Origin: VGPE01 sp031431395
Lineage (GTDB): Bacteria > Chloroflexota > Limnocylindria > Limnocylindrales > CSP1-4
Reading direction: 5' to 3'
Assembly (NCBI GenBank): GCA_031431395.1
Contig: JANPDJ010000200.1
Location: forward strand, 1 to 14,039
Length of the DNA stretch: 14,039 nucleotides
A model generated the notes under the pieces. The model was not told where the DNA came from. It saw only the letters and a program-made list of their open reading frames with translations, and did not search any database. Numbering within the stretch: the first letter of the stretch is position 1; each line of letters opens with the position of its first letter. Shown here one piece after another: positions 1-7,352 of the stretch. The position numbers were made by a program, and so were the translations under genes.

Positions 1-332
1 ATCGCACGATGGCCCGCCTGCTGTTCGTTGATGTCATGGCGGCCGGCCGCGTCTTCAGTGGCGAAACAAGCGCCCTCCACGACCGATTCGCCGGGATGAT
101 TGCGGGCTACCTGGACGAAGCGGTGCAGGCGGGTGCAATCCCTCCAATCGACACGGCCCTTACCGGCGTGGCCTGGTTCGGAGCGCTGAACGAGGTCGTC
201 GCCCGCTGGTTGCTGATGGACGACCCGCCCCCGCTGGAGGCGGCCTATCCCACGCTGCGCGCGTTGCTGCTGCGCAGCGTGTCCGCGAGCGAGGCGCGCA
301 TCGCCGGCGCGACGGCGGCCCCGGGCGCGTGA
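1..332 (+). CDS. TetR/AcrR-like transcriptional regulator, C-terminal part (5' end outside window)
   Basis: The open frame runs in from the left edge (first full codon at position 3) and ends at TGA 330-332. A methionine at position 9 exists, but the sequence following it (ARLLFVDVMAAG) looks like the middle of a TetR ligand-binding domain, where an 'arllf-e-aG' helix is typical. The gene therefore most likely begins upstream, and the DNA-binding helix-turn-helix lies off the window. The remaining roughly 100 residues are helical, with a 'GAIPPIDTALTGVAWFGALNEVVARWL' type segment that matches the usual TetR C-terminal helices 8 and 9. Its stop overlaps the GTG start of menF by 4 bases (GTGA at 329-332), so it is coupled to the menaquinone operon and may regulate it; that is inference. 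The family call rests on a fragment, so it is moderate. Confidence 0.6.
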   Translation, partial: RTMARLLFVDVMAAGRVFSGETSALHDRFAGMIAGYLDEAVQAGAIPPIDTALTGVAWFGALNEVVARWLLMDDPPPLEAAYPTLRALLLRSVSASEARIAGATAAPGA

Positions 333-1837
333 CCCTCACCGACCGGATCACCTCGCCGCCCACCCGGGGTTCCATCGCCACAGAACTCTCGGCGCTGCTG
401 CCACGCGTGCGTCGCCGTCCTGGGCCGCCGTCACTCGTCGCGGCGGCGCTGCCGGTGGCCTCGACCGATCCGATCGACCTGTTCGCCGCCGCACGGTCGC
501 TCGGCCTGGAGGCTGCCCTCTGGTTCCAGCCGGCAGCCGATCGGTTCATCGTGGGCATCGGGCGGGCCTGGGCCGTCCAGCCCGGCGGCTCCGATCGGTT
601 TGCTGCGGCGAGTTCCGCGTGGCGCACGCTGATGGCGGAGGCTGTGGTGGCCGACGCGGCGAGGCACTTGCCCGAGGCCGGCCCGAGACTCATCGGCGGC
701 CTTGGCTTCACCGGCCGCACGCCCGCCGGGGACGATCCATGGTCCCCGTTCGGTCCGGCTTCGCTGGTCCTGCCCTCGTTCGGCGTGGCCCAGGGCGGAA
801 GAGGGGCGAGCCTCACCGTTGCAGTCGGTCCGGACCAGATCGACGGCGTCGATCCCGAGAACCTGGAGTGCCAATGGGACGAGATCGCTCGCGCCGCGGG
901 CGACGTCCGTGACGCCAGGCTGCGGACCCCCGCGCCGGACGACGGTTGGGGGCCCGGCGCCACGGACGGGCGAGGCGCAACGGACGGGTCGGGCGCGCTC
1001 CGCATCATCGGCCGGCGCCCGGATCGCATGGCCTGGGACAGGACCGTCGGCCTGTTCGCGGGGGCCGTCGGGCGGGGCCGGATCGACAAGGTCGTGTTGG
1101 CCCGGCGGGTCATCCTTCGTGCCGACGCCGACCTGGACATCGTCGCGGCCCTGCGTCACCTGTCCAGGACCGCGCCGGAGAGCACGACGTTCGCCTTCGT
1201 CCGGGACGGCACGACGTTCATCGGCGCAACTCCGGAGCGCCTGGTCCGGACGACCGGGCGGAGGTTCGAGACCGTCGCGATCGCGGGCTCCGCCGCGCGG
1301 GGTGCCGACCCGGTGACGGACGCCCGGTTCGCCGCAGCGCTCCTCGCGAGCGAAAAGGACCGCGAGGAGCACGCCGTGGTGGTGGACATGCTGCGCGCGA
1401 GCCTTACGCCGATCGTCGAGGAACTCCACATCGCGGAGGCTCCCGCGATCCTCCCGTTGCGGCACGTCCAGCACCTCGTGACCCCCGTGACCGGGACGAC
1501 GCGCGATGACGGTGGCCTGCTCGCGCTGGCGCAACGCCTGCATCCCACTCCAGCCGTGGGAGGCGCGCCGCGAGAGATCGCCCTGGCACTCATCGCCGAA
1601 CACGAGGGCTTCGATCGTGGCTGGTACGCAGGACCCATCGGGTGGCTGGGCGCGGAAGGTGACGGCGAACTGATGGTCGCCCTCCGGTGCGCGCTCGTCG
1701 AGGGCATGCAGGCCACGCTGTTTGCGGGATGCGGGATCGTCGCCGCCTCCGATCCGGCCCGGGAGTGGGAGGAGTCGCGACTCAAGCTTCGGACCATGAC
1801 CGCAGCCCTCGGCCGTCTCGTGGAGGACGAGCGATGA
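329..1837 (+). CDS. menF: Isochorismate synthase MenF
   Basis: Converts chorismate to isochorismate, the first committed step of classical menaquinone synthesis; Mg-dependent and cytosolic. The 502-residue product has the chorismate-binding fold in its C-terminal half: KVVLAR with the probable water-activating Lys254, TPERL at 301-305, AIAGSAARG at 317-325, SEKDREEH at 341-348, LHPTPAVGG at 404-412, FDRGWYAGPIGW at 428-439, and GCGIVAASDPAREWEES at 467-483, which carries the metal-binding acidic residues. The FDR-WYAG wording resembles MenF more than anthranilate synthase. The length is somewhat above E. coli MenF (about 430), partly from a Gly/Asp-rich insertion near 205-223. GTG start at 329 overlaps the upstream regulator stop, and the end overlaps menD. 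An EntC/DhbC-type isochorismate synthase for siderophores or salicylate is the alternative, but the men context argues against it. Confidence 0.93.
   Translation: MTLTDRITSPPTRGSIATELSALLPRVRRRPGPPSLVAAALPVASTDPIDLFAAARSLGLEAALWFQPAADRFIVGIGRAWAVQPGGSDRFAAASSAWRTLMAEAVVADAARHLPEAGPRLIGGLGFTGRTPAGDDPWSPFGPASLVLPSFGVAQGGRGASLTVAVGPDQIDGVDPENLECQWDEIARAAGDVRDARLRTPAPDDGWGPGATDGRGATDGSGALRIIGRRPDRMAWDRTVGLFAGAVGRGRIDKVVLARRVILRADADLDIVAALRHLSRTAPESTTFAFVRDGTTFIGATPERLVRTTGRRFETVAIAGSAARGADPVTDARFAAALLASEKDREEHAVVVDMLRASLTPIVEELHIAEAPAILPLRHVQHLVTPVTGTTRDDGGLLALAQRLHPTPAVGGAPREIALALIAEHEGFDRGWYAGPIGWLGAEGDGELMVALRCALVEGMQATLFAGCGIVAASDPAREWEESRLKLRTMTAALGRLVEDER
956..991 (+). repeat. 18-bp in-frame tandem duplication inside menF
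   Basis: Two imperfect copies of an 18-base unit lie head to tail (956-973 and 974-991), encoding GATDGR then GATDGS (residues 210-221). They sit in a low-complexity loop between the N-terminal region and the chorismate-binding core, where extra residues should be tolerated. Confidence 0.75.
1822..1826 (+). promoter_or_regulatory. Ribosome binding site for menD
   Basis: GGAGG inside the last codons of menF, seven bases before the ATG at 1834. It decides the menD start in favour of 1834 over in-frame upstream starts that would overlap menF extensively. Confidence 0.7.
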
Positions 1838-3627
1838 CCGATGTCCTGGCGCTGCGCGGCATCGCGCACGAGCTGATGGCCGCCGGTGTGGCCGAGGTTG
1901 TGGTGTGCCCGGGCTCCAGGTCCACGCCCCTCGCCCTCGCGGTGCGCGCGCACCCCGGCCTGCGCGTCCGGGTTCTGCTCGACGAGCGGTCGGCGGGCTT
2001 CTTCGCGTTGGGCCTCGCGCGGGCCTCCCGGCGCCCGGTGGCCGTGGTTGTCACGTCCGGAACGGCCGCGGCGAACCTTCTGCCCGCCGTCGTCGAGGCG
2101 TCCCTCGCCAGGGTCCCGCTGATCCTGCTCACCGCGGACCGGCCGCCCGAACTGCGCGATCGCGGAGCGCCCCAGACGATCGACCAGGTGCGCCTCTTCG
2201 GCGGGTACGTGCGCTGGTTCTGCGAGCTGCCGCTCCTGGACGGTGCTCCCGAGACGCGGCGCCACGTCCGGTCGGTTGTCGGGAGGGCCGTCGCCACCGC
2301 CCGCGCCGGCCCGGCCGGTCCGGTTCATCTCAACATCCCGTTCCGGGAGCCCCTTGTCCCCACGTCGGCGCTGGGACCGCTCGACCCGCTCGATTCGCCG
2401 GGTGGTGCGGACGGGCATGCGCGGCCGTTCACGGACGTCGTCGCCGGGCGCGCCGTGCTCGGCGCAAACGACCTGTCCCACGTGGCTGCGCGCATCGCCC
2501 GCGTGGAGCGCGGCCTGATTGTCGCCGGACCGCAGGATGATCCGGATCTTCCTGCGGCCCTCGCCGCCCTCGCGTCCGTGACCGGCTACCCGATCCTCGC
2601 CGACCCGCTTTCCGGAGTCCGCTGCGGAACCCACGACCGGACGCTGGTGCTGTCACACGCCGACCACCTGGTTCGCGCGGGACCATGGCGCGACACGCAC
2701 CTGCCGGAGCTCGTGATCCGGTTCGGCGCGATCCCGACATCCAAACCGGTCACGACGCTCCTGGGCGAGCTGGCTCCGGCACAGGTCGTCATCGACGGGG
2801 ATGCCGGCTGGCGCGAGCCGGCCATCATCCCGACGACCTTCATCCACGCCGATGCGACGGTCACGGCCACCATGCTCGCGGACGCGGTGGCAGCCGCCCG
2901 GAACGCCGCGGGCGGCGTGCGGGAGTCCGATTGGCCGGCTGCCTGGATCGAAGCGGACCAGAAGGCGGAGCAGGCTCTGGGCGCGTGGCTGGCCGGCCTG
3001 GATGGGCGCGGCGAGGCGTTCGAGGGTCTGCCGTTCGCGCTGCTGGGCGGCCTCCTGCCACACGGCGCCCTGCTGTGGGCCGGCAACAGCATGCCCGTTC
3101 GCGACCTCGACGACTGGCTCGCCGGCAGCAGCCGGGCCATCCGGCCTCTCGCCAACCGGGGGGCGAACGGGATCGACGGCGTCGTGTCCACGATGCTGGG
3201 TTCCGCGGCGGCCGACGCGGGAGCGGTGGCGCTCGTGGTGGGGGATATCTCGTTCCTCCACGACCTGAATGCCCTCGTGGCGGCCCGCCTGCACGGCCTG
3301 TCGGCGACGATCGTCCTGGTCGACAACGATGGGGGCGGGATCTTCTCGTTCCTGCCGCAGGCGGCGGCGAACGCGCCCGAGGTGGGCCTTCCCGACCACT
3401 ACGAGGAGCTGTTCGGGACGCCTCACGGCATCGACATCGGCCCGATCGTCACCGCGCTCGGCGGGCAGTACCGGTCCGTTGGTCCAGCGGATCTCCGGCA
3501 GGCGCTGGCCGACTCGATCGGCCGCCCCGGCGTGCACGTCCTTGGCTTCCGGACGGACCGCGCCCGGAACGTGGAACTCCACCGCGAGGCGGCCGCCGCC
3601 GTGGCGCAGGCCCTGGCACGGGCATGA
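1834..3627 (+). CDS. menD: 2-succinyl-5-enolpyruvyl-6-hydroxy-3-cyclohexene-1-carboxylate synthase MenD
   Basis: Thiamine-diphosphate enzyme joining isochorismate with 2-oxoglutarate (decarboxylated) to form SEPHCHC, the second step of the pathway. The 597-residue product is close to the usual 550-600. The N-terminal pyrimidine-binding domain shows CPGSRSTPL at 25-33, DERSAGFFALGLA at 50-62 (Glu51 is the expected ThDP-activating glutamate), TSGTAAANLLPAVVEA at 74-89 and TADRPPELRDRGAPQTIDQ at 100-118. GPVHLNIPFREPL at 162-174 closes that domain. The C-terminal domain has NSMPVRDLDDW at 418-428, NRGANGIDG at 441-449 and the ThDP/Mg motif GDISFLHDLNAL ... VDNDGGGIFSFLP at 470-508. The start ATG at 1834 overlaps the menF stop (ATGA) and has a good Shine-Dalgarno. 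The end overlaps menH by ATGA. Confidence 0.97.
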   Translation: MTDVLALRGIAHELMAAGVAEVVVCPGSRSTPLALAVRAHPGLRVRVLLDERSAGFFALGLARASRRPVAVVVTSGTAAANLLPAVVEASLARVPLILLTADRPPELRDRGAPQTIDQVRLFGGYVRWFCELPLLDGAPETRRHVRSVVGRAVATARAGPAGPVHLNIPFREPLVPTSALGPLDPLDSPGGADGHARPFTDVVAGRAVLGANDLSHVAARIARVERGLIVAGPQDDPDLPAALAALASVTGYPILADPLSGVRCGTHDRTLVLSHADHLVRAGPWRDTHLPELVIRFGAIPTSKPVTTLLGELAPAQVVIDGDAGWREPAIIPTTFIHADATVTATMLADAVAAARNAAGGVRESDWPAAWIEADQKAEQALGAWLAGLDGRGEAFEGLPFALLGGLLPHGALLWAGNSMPVRDLDDWLAGSSRAIRPLANRGANGIDGVVSTMLGSAAADAGAVALVVGDISFLHDLNALVAARLHGLSATIVLVDNDGGGIFSFLPQAAANAPEVGLPDHYEELFGTPHGIDIGPIVTALGGQYRSVGPADLRQALADSIGRPGVHVLGFRTDRARNVELHREAAAAVAQALARA

Positions 3628-4445
3628 GCCGCATCATCGTGGACGAGCTCCCGTGGCAGGTCCGTGTCCGTGGCGCCGGAGTCCCGCTGCTCCTGCTGCA
3701 CGGGTTCATGGGCCGTGGATCGAGTTGGGGGGCGCTCGGGACGGCGCTCGCTCGAGAATTCCGGCTCGTCGCGGTGGATCTTCCCGGCCACGGCCGATCG
3801 GGCAGCCCGCGCGATCCCCTGCGGGCGGGCGTGGAGCGGACTGCCGCCGACCTCGCCGTCATCCTCGCTCGGGCTGGGTGCGCCCCCGCGCATGTGATCG
3901 GCTACTCACTGGGTGCACGCGTCGCCCTGCGGCTCGCGGTGGCGCACCCCGAGGCGGTACGGCGCCTGGTGCTCGAGAGCCCATCCGCCGGCCTCGCGAC
4001 CGAGGCGGACCGACGCGTGCGCCGTGCCGCAGACGCGGATCTCGCTGCCCGCCTGGTGCGGGAGGGCATGGAGTCGTTCGTGGACGCCTGGGAGCGCCAG
4101 CCGGTCTTCGCCAGCCTCGCGAATCTGCCGCCCGCTCGCGCCGCGCGGCTCCGGACGCAGCGGCTGCGAAACCGGCCGGTGGGCCTGGCCGCCAGCCTGC
4201 TCGGCGCGGGGCAGGGCAGCATGGCTCCGCTGTACGACCTGCTGCCGGGGATCCGCGCGTCAACCCTGGTGATCGCTGGAGCGCTGGATCCGGTTGGCCG
4301 GGCACGCGCCGAGGCGGTTGCGGCCGGCATCCCCGGAGCCACGCTGGAGATCGTCGCGGGCGCCGGTCACGTCCCACACCTGGAAACCCCCACGCTGTTC
4401 CGCTCGCTCGTCACGACATTCCTGAGGGAGGACACCGCCGCATGA
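3624..4445 (+). CDS. menH: 2-succinyl-6-hydroxy-2,4-cyclohexadiene-1-carboxylate synthase MenH
   Basis: Alpha/beta-hydrolase-fold lyase that eliminates pyruvate from the MenD product to give SHCHC. The 273-residue product is near the family size. It has LLLLHGFMG at 22-30, a nucleophile elbow GYSLGAR with Ser95, an acid residue in GALDP (Asp222) and the catalytic histidine in GAGHVPHLE (His249). The segment around 180-204 (RLRNRPVGLAASLLGAGQGSM) with the WERQPVF stretch near 156 is typical of MenH rather than of general esterases. ATG at 3624 overlaps the menD stop, and the gene ends in ATGA with menB. Placement directly after menD supports the assignment. A distinct hydrolase domain also occurs in the menE fusion further down the operon, so the two should not be confused. 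Confidence 0.92.
   Translation: MSRIIVDELPWQVRVRGAGVPLLLLHGFMGRGSSWGALGTALAREFRLVAVDLPGHGRSGSPRDPLRAGVERTAADLAVILARAGCAPAHVIGYSLGARVALRLAVAHPEAVRRLVLESPSAGLATEADRRVRRAADADLAARLVREGMESFVDAWERQPVFASLANLPPARAARLRTQRLRNRPVGLAASLLGAGQGSMAPLYDLLPGIRASTLVIAGALDPVGRARAEAVAAGIPGATLEIVAGAGHVPHLETPTLFRSLVTTFLREDTAA
4426..4431 (+). promoter_or_regulatory. Ribosome binding site for menB
   Basis: GGGAGG ten bases before the ATG at 4442, inside the end of menH. It favours this start over the in-frame ATG at 4469, which lacks a comparable upstream site. Confidence 0.6.
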
Positions 4446-5266
4446 GTGCTGCCACCTGGACAACCGCGATGGACTACCAGGACATCCGCTACGAGCATTC
4501 GGGCACGGGGATCGCGCGGGTGATGATCAATCGGCCCGACGTCCACAACGCGTTCCGCCCGGAGACTGTCGGGGAGCTGATCGACGCGTTCGCCCGGATC
4601 CGGGATGATGCCTCCATCGGCTGCGTTCTCCTTACCGGAGCCGGCGACAAGGCCTTCTGTTCCGGCGGCGACCAGCGATACAAGGACCGCGGCGGATACG
4701 TGGGGGCCGACGGGCTGGCGCGGCTCAACGTCCTGGACCTGCAGCGCCAGATCCGGTCGCTCCCGATCCCGGTCATCGCGCTGGTCAACGGCTATGCCAT
4801 CGGCGGTGGCCAGGTGCTGCAGGTGGTCTGCGATCTCGCGATTGCCTCGGAGAATGCCATCTTCGGGCAGGTGGGCCCCCAGGTCGGGAGTTTCGATGCC
4901 GGGTTCGGGGTGGGGCTCCTGGCTCGACTCGTCGGTGATCGCAAGGCCAAGGAGATCTGGTTCCTGTGCCGCCGTTACAGCGCGGCGGAGGCGTTGGCCA
5001 TGGGCCTGGTGAACCGCGTGGTGCCACTGGCCCAGCTCGAGGAGGAAGGAGTCGCCTGGGCCACCGAGATCCTCGCCATGAGCCCCACCGCGATCCGCTT
5101 CCTCAAGTCCGCCTTTCTCGTGGCGACGGACGGGCTGGCCGGGATGCAGGAGTTCGCCGGCAACGCGACGGGCCTCTATTACACGACGGACGAGGCGCAC
5201 GAGGGCTCCCGGGCGTTCCTGGAGAAGCGAAGACCGGACTTCTCCGCGTTCCCGCGGCGGCCGTGA
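4442..5266 (+). CDS. menB: 1,4-dihydroxy-2-naphthoyl-CoA synthase MenB
   Basis: Crotonase-family enzyme that closes the second ring of o-succinylbenzoyl-CoA to give DHNA-CoA. The 274-residue product has the expected family length. Visible signatures are TGAGDKAFCSGGDQRYKDR around 65-83, the oxyanion segment GYAIGGGQVLQVVCDL at 117-132, GQVGPQVGSFDAGFG at 142-156, EIWFLCRRYSA at 171-181, and the C-terminal NATGLYYTTDEAHEG with KRRPDFSAFPR. Aligned by eye to E. coli MenB, Ser150 and Asp152 match the catalytic Ser161/Asp163. Gln143, Gly145 and Trp173 match the residues that hold bicarbonate in type I enzymes, so a bicarbonate-dependent type is expected. Tyr247 matches the conserved C-terminal tyrosine. 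It overlaps menH (ATGA) and menA (GTGA). Confidence 0.97.
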   Translation: MSAATWTTAMDYQDIRYEHSGTGIARVMINRPDVHNAFRPETVGELIDAFARIRDDASIGCVLLTGAGDKAFCSGGDQRYKDRGGYVGADGLARLNVLDLQRQIRSLPIPVIALVNGYAIGGGQVLQVVCDLAIASENAIFGQVGPQVGSFDAGFGVGLLARLVGDRKAKEIWFLCRRYSAAEALAMGLVNRVVPLAQLEEEGVAWATEILAMSPTAIRFLKSAFLVATDGLAGMQEFAGNATGLYYTTDEAHEGSRAFLEKRRPDFSAFPRRP

Positions 5267-6228
5267 CCGGCAGGACGGGGGGCCGGGCGGTGCGTGGCGC
5301 CGGCGGCTCTCCGGCGGCGCGGCCGTCACGCTTTCGAATCTGGCTGCTCGCGATTCGGCCGGCCACCCTGCCCGCGGCGCTGAGCGGCGTGGCCGTGGGC
5401 CTTGGGGCCGCGCTGGCGGTGGGCACGCCCTTCCGTCCGGATGCCGCGGTTGGCTGTCTCGCGGTCGCGCTGCTCCTGCAGGTCGCGGCGAACCTCTCCA
5501 ACGACCTGTCCGATTTCCGGAAGGGCGCCGACACGCCGGCCAGGACAGGACCGATCCGCGTCGCGGCCGCCGGCCTCGCGACGGCACGCCAGCTCGAGTT
5601 CGCGATCGGCCTGACGGTGGGCCTGGCCGCGATCGTGGGCCTGTGGCTCACGATCCTCGGCGGACCCGTCCTGCTCGGCGTCGGCGGCCTCGCGATCGTG
5701 GCAGCGCTCGCGTATACGGGTGGCCCGTGGCCCTATGGCTATCGAGGCCTCGGTGAGGTCTTCGTGTTCCTGTTCTTCGGGCTGGTGGCTGTCGCCGGAA
5801 CGGCATATCTCCAGGGCGGCCGGCTCGAGCCCCTGTTCCTCGTGGCCGCGATCCCCGTGGGTGCCCTGACGACCGCGATCCTCGTGGTCAACAACCTCCG
5901 CGACATCCCGACCGACGCAGCCGCCGGCAAACGGACGCTCGCCGTCATCCTGGGCGCCCGCGCCACCTCGGCCGAGTACGCCGTCCTGCTGCTGGCTGCG
6001 TTCATCGTCCCGGTGGCACTCGCCGTGGCCGGCCGCGGGCTCGCCGTGCTGCTGCCGCTCCTGGCAATGCCCCTTGCGTTGCCGCTCCTGCGGACGATCC
6101 GGACGTTCACGGAGCCGCGTCAGCTCAACCCCGTCCTCAAGGCGACTGCGCGCCTGGCGCTCGTGCACAGCCTGCTCTTTGCGATCGGCCTCGCCGCGGG
6201 CGCCGCGAGCCGGGGTCCCATCACGTGA
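5263..6228 (+). CDS. menA: 1,4-dihydroxy-2-naphthoate polyprenyltransferase MenA
   Basis: Integral membrane UbiA-family enzyme that attaches the polyprenyl chain to DHNA, with loss of CO2, giving demethylmenaquinone. The 321-residue product begins with a basic, Gly/Ala-rich cytosolic leader of about 25 residues, then several hydrophobic segments consistent with the 8-9 helix UbiA fold. The first prenyl-diphosphate/Mg motif is NLSNDLSDFRKGAD at 77-90 followed by GPIR at 96-99. The second is NNLRDIPTDAAAGKRTLAV at 210-228. AYTGGPWPYGYRGLGE near 150-165 is a typical MenA sequence. The GTG start at 5263 is chosen because it overlaps the menB stop; longer in-frame starts would run back over menB. 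The gene ends in a GTGA overlap with menC. Confidence 0.95.
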   Translation: MTGRTGGRAVRGAGGSPAARPSRFRIWLLAIRPATLPAALSGVAVGLGAALAVGTPFRPDAAVGCLAVALLLQVAANLSNDLSDFRKGADTPARTGPIRVAAAGLATARQLEFAIGLTVGLAAIVGLWLTILGGPVLLGVGGLAIVAALAYTGGPWPYGYRGLGEVFVFLFFGLVAVAGTAYLQGGRLEPLFLVAAIPVGALTTAILVVNNLRDIPTDAAAGKRTLAVILGARATSAEYAVLLLAAFIVPVALAVAGRGLAVLLPLLAMPLALPLLRTIRTFTEPRQLNPVLKATARLALVHSLLFAIGLAAGAASRGPIT

Positions 6229-7352
6229 CGGCCATCCGGTCACTTGTGGCGGATCGCGTCCGGATCCCGTTCCGCCGGCCCTTCCCCACGGCCACCGGGA
6301 TGTGGGTCGTGCGGGACGCCTGGCTCATCCGCCTGCTGGATGCGGACGGCCTGGTCGGGATGGGAGAGGCCGTCCTGGAGCCCACCCCCGGTGACGTGCC
6401 GGAGACGATCCTGGCCGCATTGATCCGCGAGGCGGCCGAAGGTGCGACCGAGGGACGACTTCCGTCGACGAGGGACCTGGAGGTCCACGGCGCACCGGGC
6501 CGCGCTCTGAGGGCGGCCATCGAGAGTGCACTGCTGGACCTGCAGCGACCCGGGAGCCACCCGGAGATCGCGCGCGACGATGGATGGGTGGATGTCAACG
6601 CGACCATCCCGTCTCTTGGTTCCGCGGCCGCGGCCAAGGCGGCACGGCAGTCCGTGGACCTGGGCTTCACGACACTGAAGGTGAAGGCCGGCGCCGAGCA
6701 GGAGACGGAAGTGCTCGTCGGACGGGTGCGCGCAATCCGGACGGCCGTGGGCCCGGGCGTACGGCTCCGTCTCGACGTGAACGGGGCATGGGATCTCGAC
6801 ACGGCGGAAGAGCGCCTTCGGGCCGTCGAGCAGTTCGATATCGAGTACGTCGAGCAGCCTGTGGCCGCGCACGACGTTGCCGGGCTGGCCGAACTGCGCC
6901 GTCGAGTTCGGGTGCCTATTGCCGCCGACGAGGCGGCCGCCTCGGTGCAGGCGGTTCGGGCCCTCTTGGCAGGCGAGGCGGTGGACGTCCTTGTCGTGAA
7001 GCCCGCCCGCGTCGGCGGACCGGCGGCCGTCGCCGAGATCGCCGAGCGGGCCGCCGAACGGGGGGTACCCGTGGTCATCAGCACCCTCTTCGAATCGGGC
7101 GTCGGGATCGCCGCCGCCCTGGCCATGGCTGCCGCCCTGCCGGAGGTCCAGGCGTCCCGGCTGGCGGCCCGGCCGGACCACGGGCTGGCAACGGCGGGCC
7201 TCCTCGACCACGATCTTCTGCGCGATCCCCTGATCGTTGCGAGCGGCCGCATCCGGGCCCCGCGTGGCCCGGGGAGCGGCGGCCTCGGCATCGTCCTGGA
7301 CGTCCGCGCACTGGCCCGGTTCAGGACCGAAGCCGTCGGGTCGTTGGGCTGA
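6225..7352 (+). CDS. menC: o-Succinylbenzoate synthase MenC
   Basis: Enolase-superfamily dehydratase converting SHCHC to o-succinylbenzoate. The 375-residue product has a capping-domain start with RIPFRRPFPTATG at 13-25, the catalytic pair in LKVKAG (Lys152/Lys154), and metal ligands Asp184 (RLDVNGAWD), Glu210 (EYVEQP) and Asp235 (IAADEA). The opposing general acid/base lysine is Lys259 in VVKPARVGG. The STLFESGVGIAAALAMAAALPE segment at 286-307 is typical of the MenC/N-acylamino acid racemase group, some members of which also racemize N-acylamino acids; operon context supports OSBS as the main role. The stretch entering the barrel (about 104-125) lacks the usual LLGG-type wording of the superfamily. 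GTG at 6225 overlaps the menA stop, and the stop shares one base with the menE start. Confidence 0.93.
   Translation: MTAIRSLVADRVRIPFRRPFPTATGMWVVRDAWLIRLLDADGLVGMGEAVLEPTPGDVPETILAALIREAAEGATEGRLPSTRDLEVHGAPGRALRAAIESALLDLQRPGSHPEIARDDGWVDVNATIPSLGSAAAAKAARQSVDLGFTTLKVKAGAEQETEVLVGRVRAIRTAVGPGVRLRLDVNGAWDLDTAEERLRAVEQFDIEYVEQPVAAHDVAGLAELRRRVRVPIAADEAAASVQAVRALLAGEAVDVLVVKPARVGGPAAVAEIAERAAERGVPVVISTLFESGVGIAAALAMAAALPEVQASRLAARPDHGLATAGLLDHDLLRDPLIVASGRIRAPRGPGSGGLGIVLDVRALARFRTEAVGSLG

Noticed and set aside
160..1140. Reverse-strand open frame opposite menF
   Set aside because: Ser/Arg/Pro-rich shadow with no start signal or family resemblance, covering a well-supported menF.
1687..1833. 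Upstream-extended start for menD
   Set aside because: It would lie wholly over the conserved C-terminus of menF; the ATG at 1834 has a Shine-Dalgarno and begins exactly where MenD homologues begin.
4966..5262. Upstream-extended start for menA
   Set aside because: The extension is an out-of-frame reading of conserved menB sequence and lacks UbiA features; the GTG at 5263 gives a normal-length MenA.
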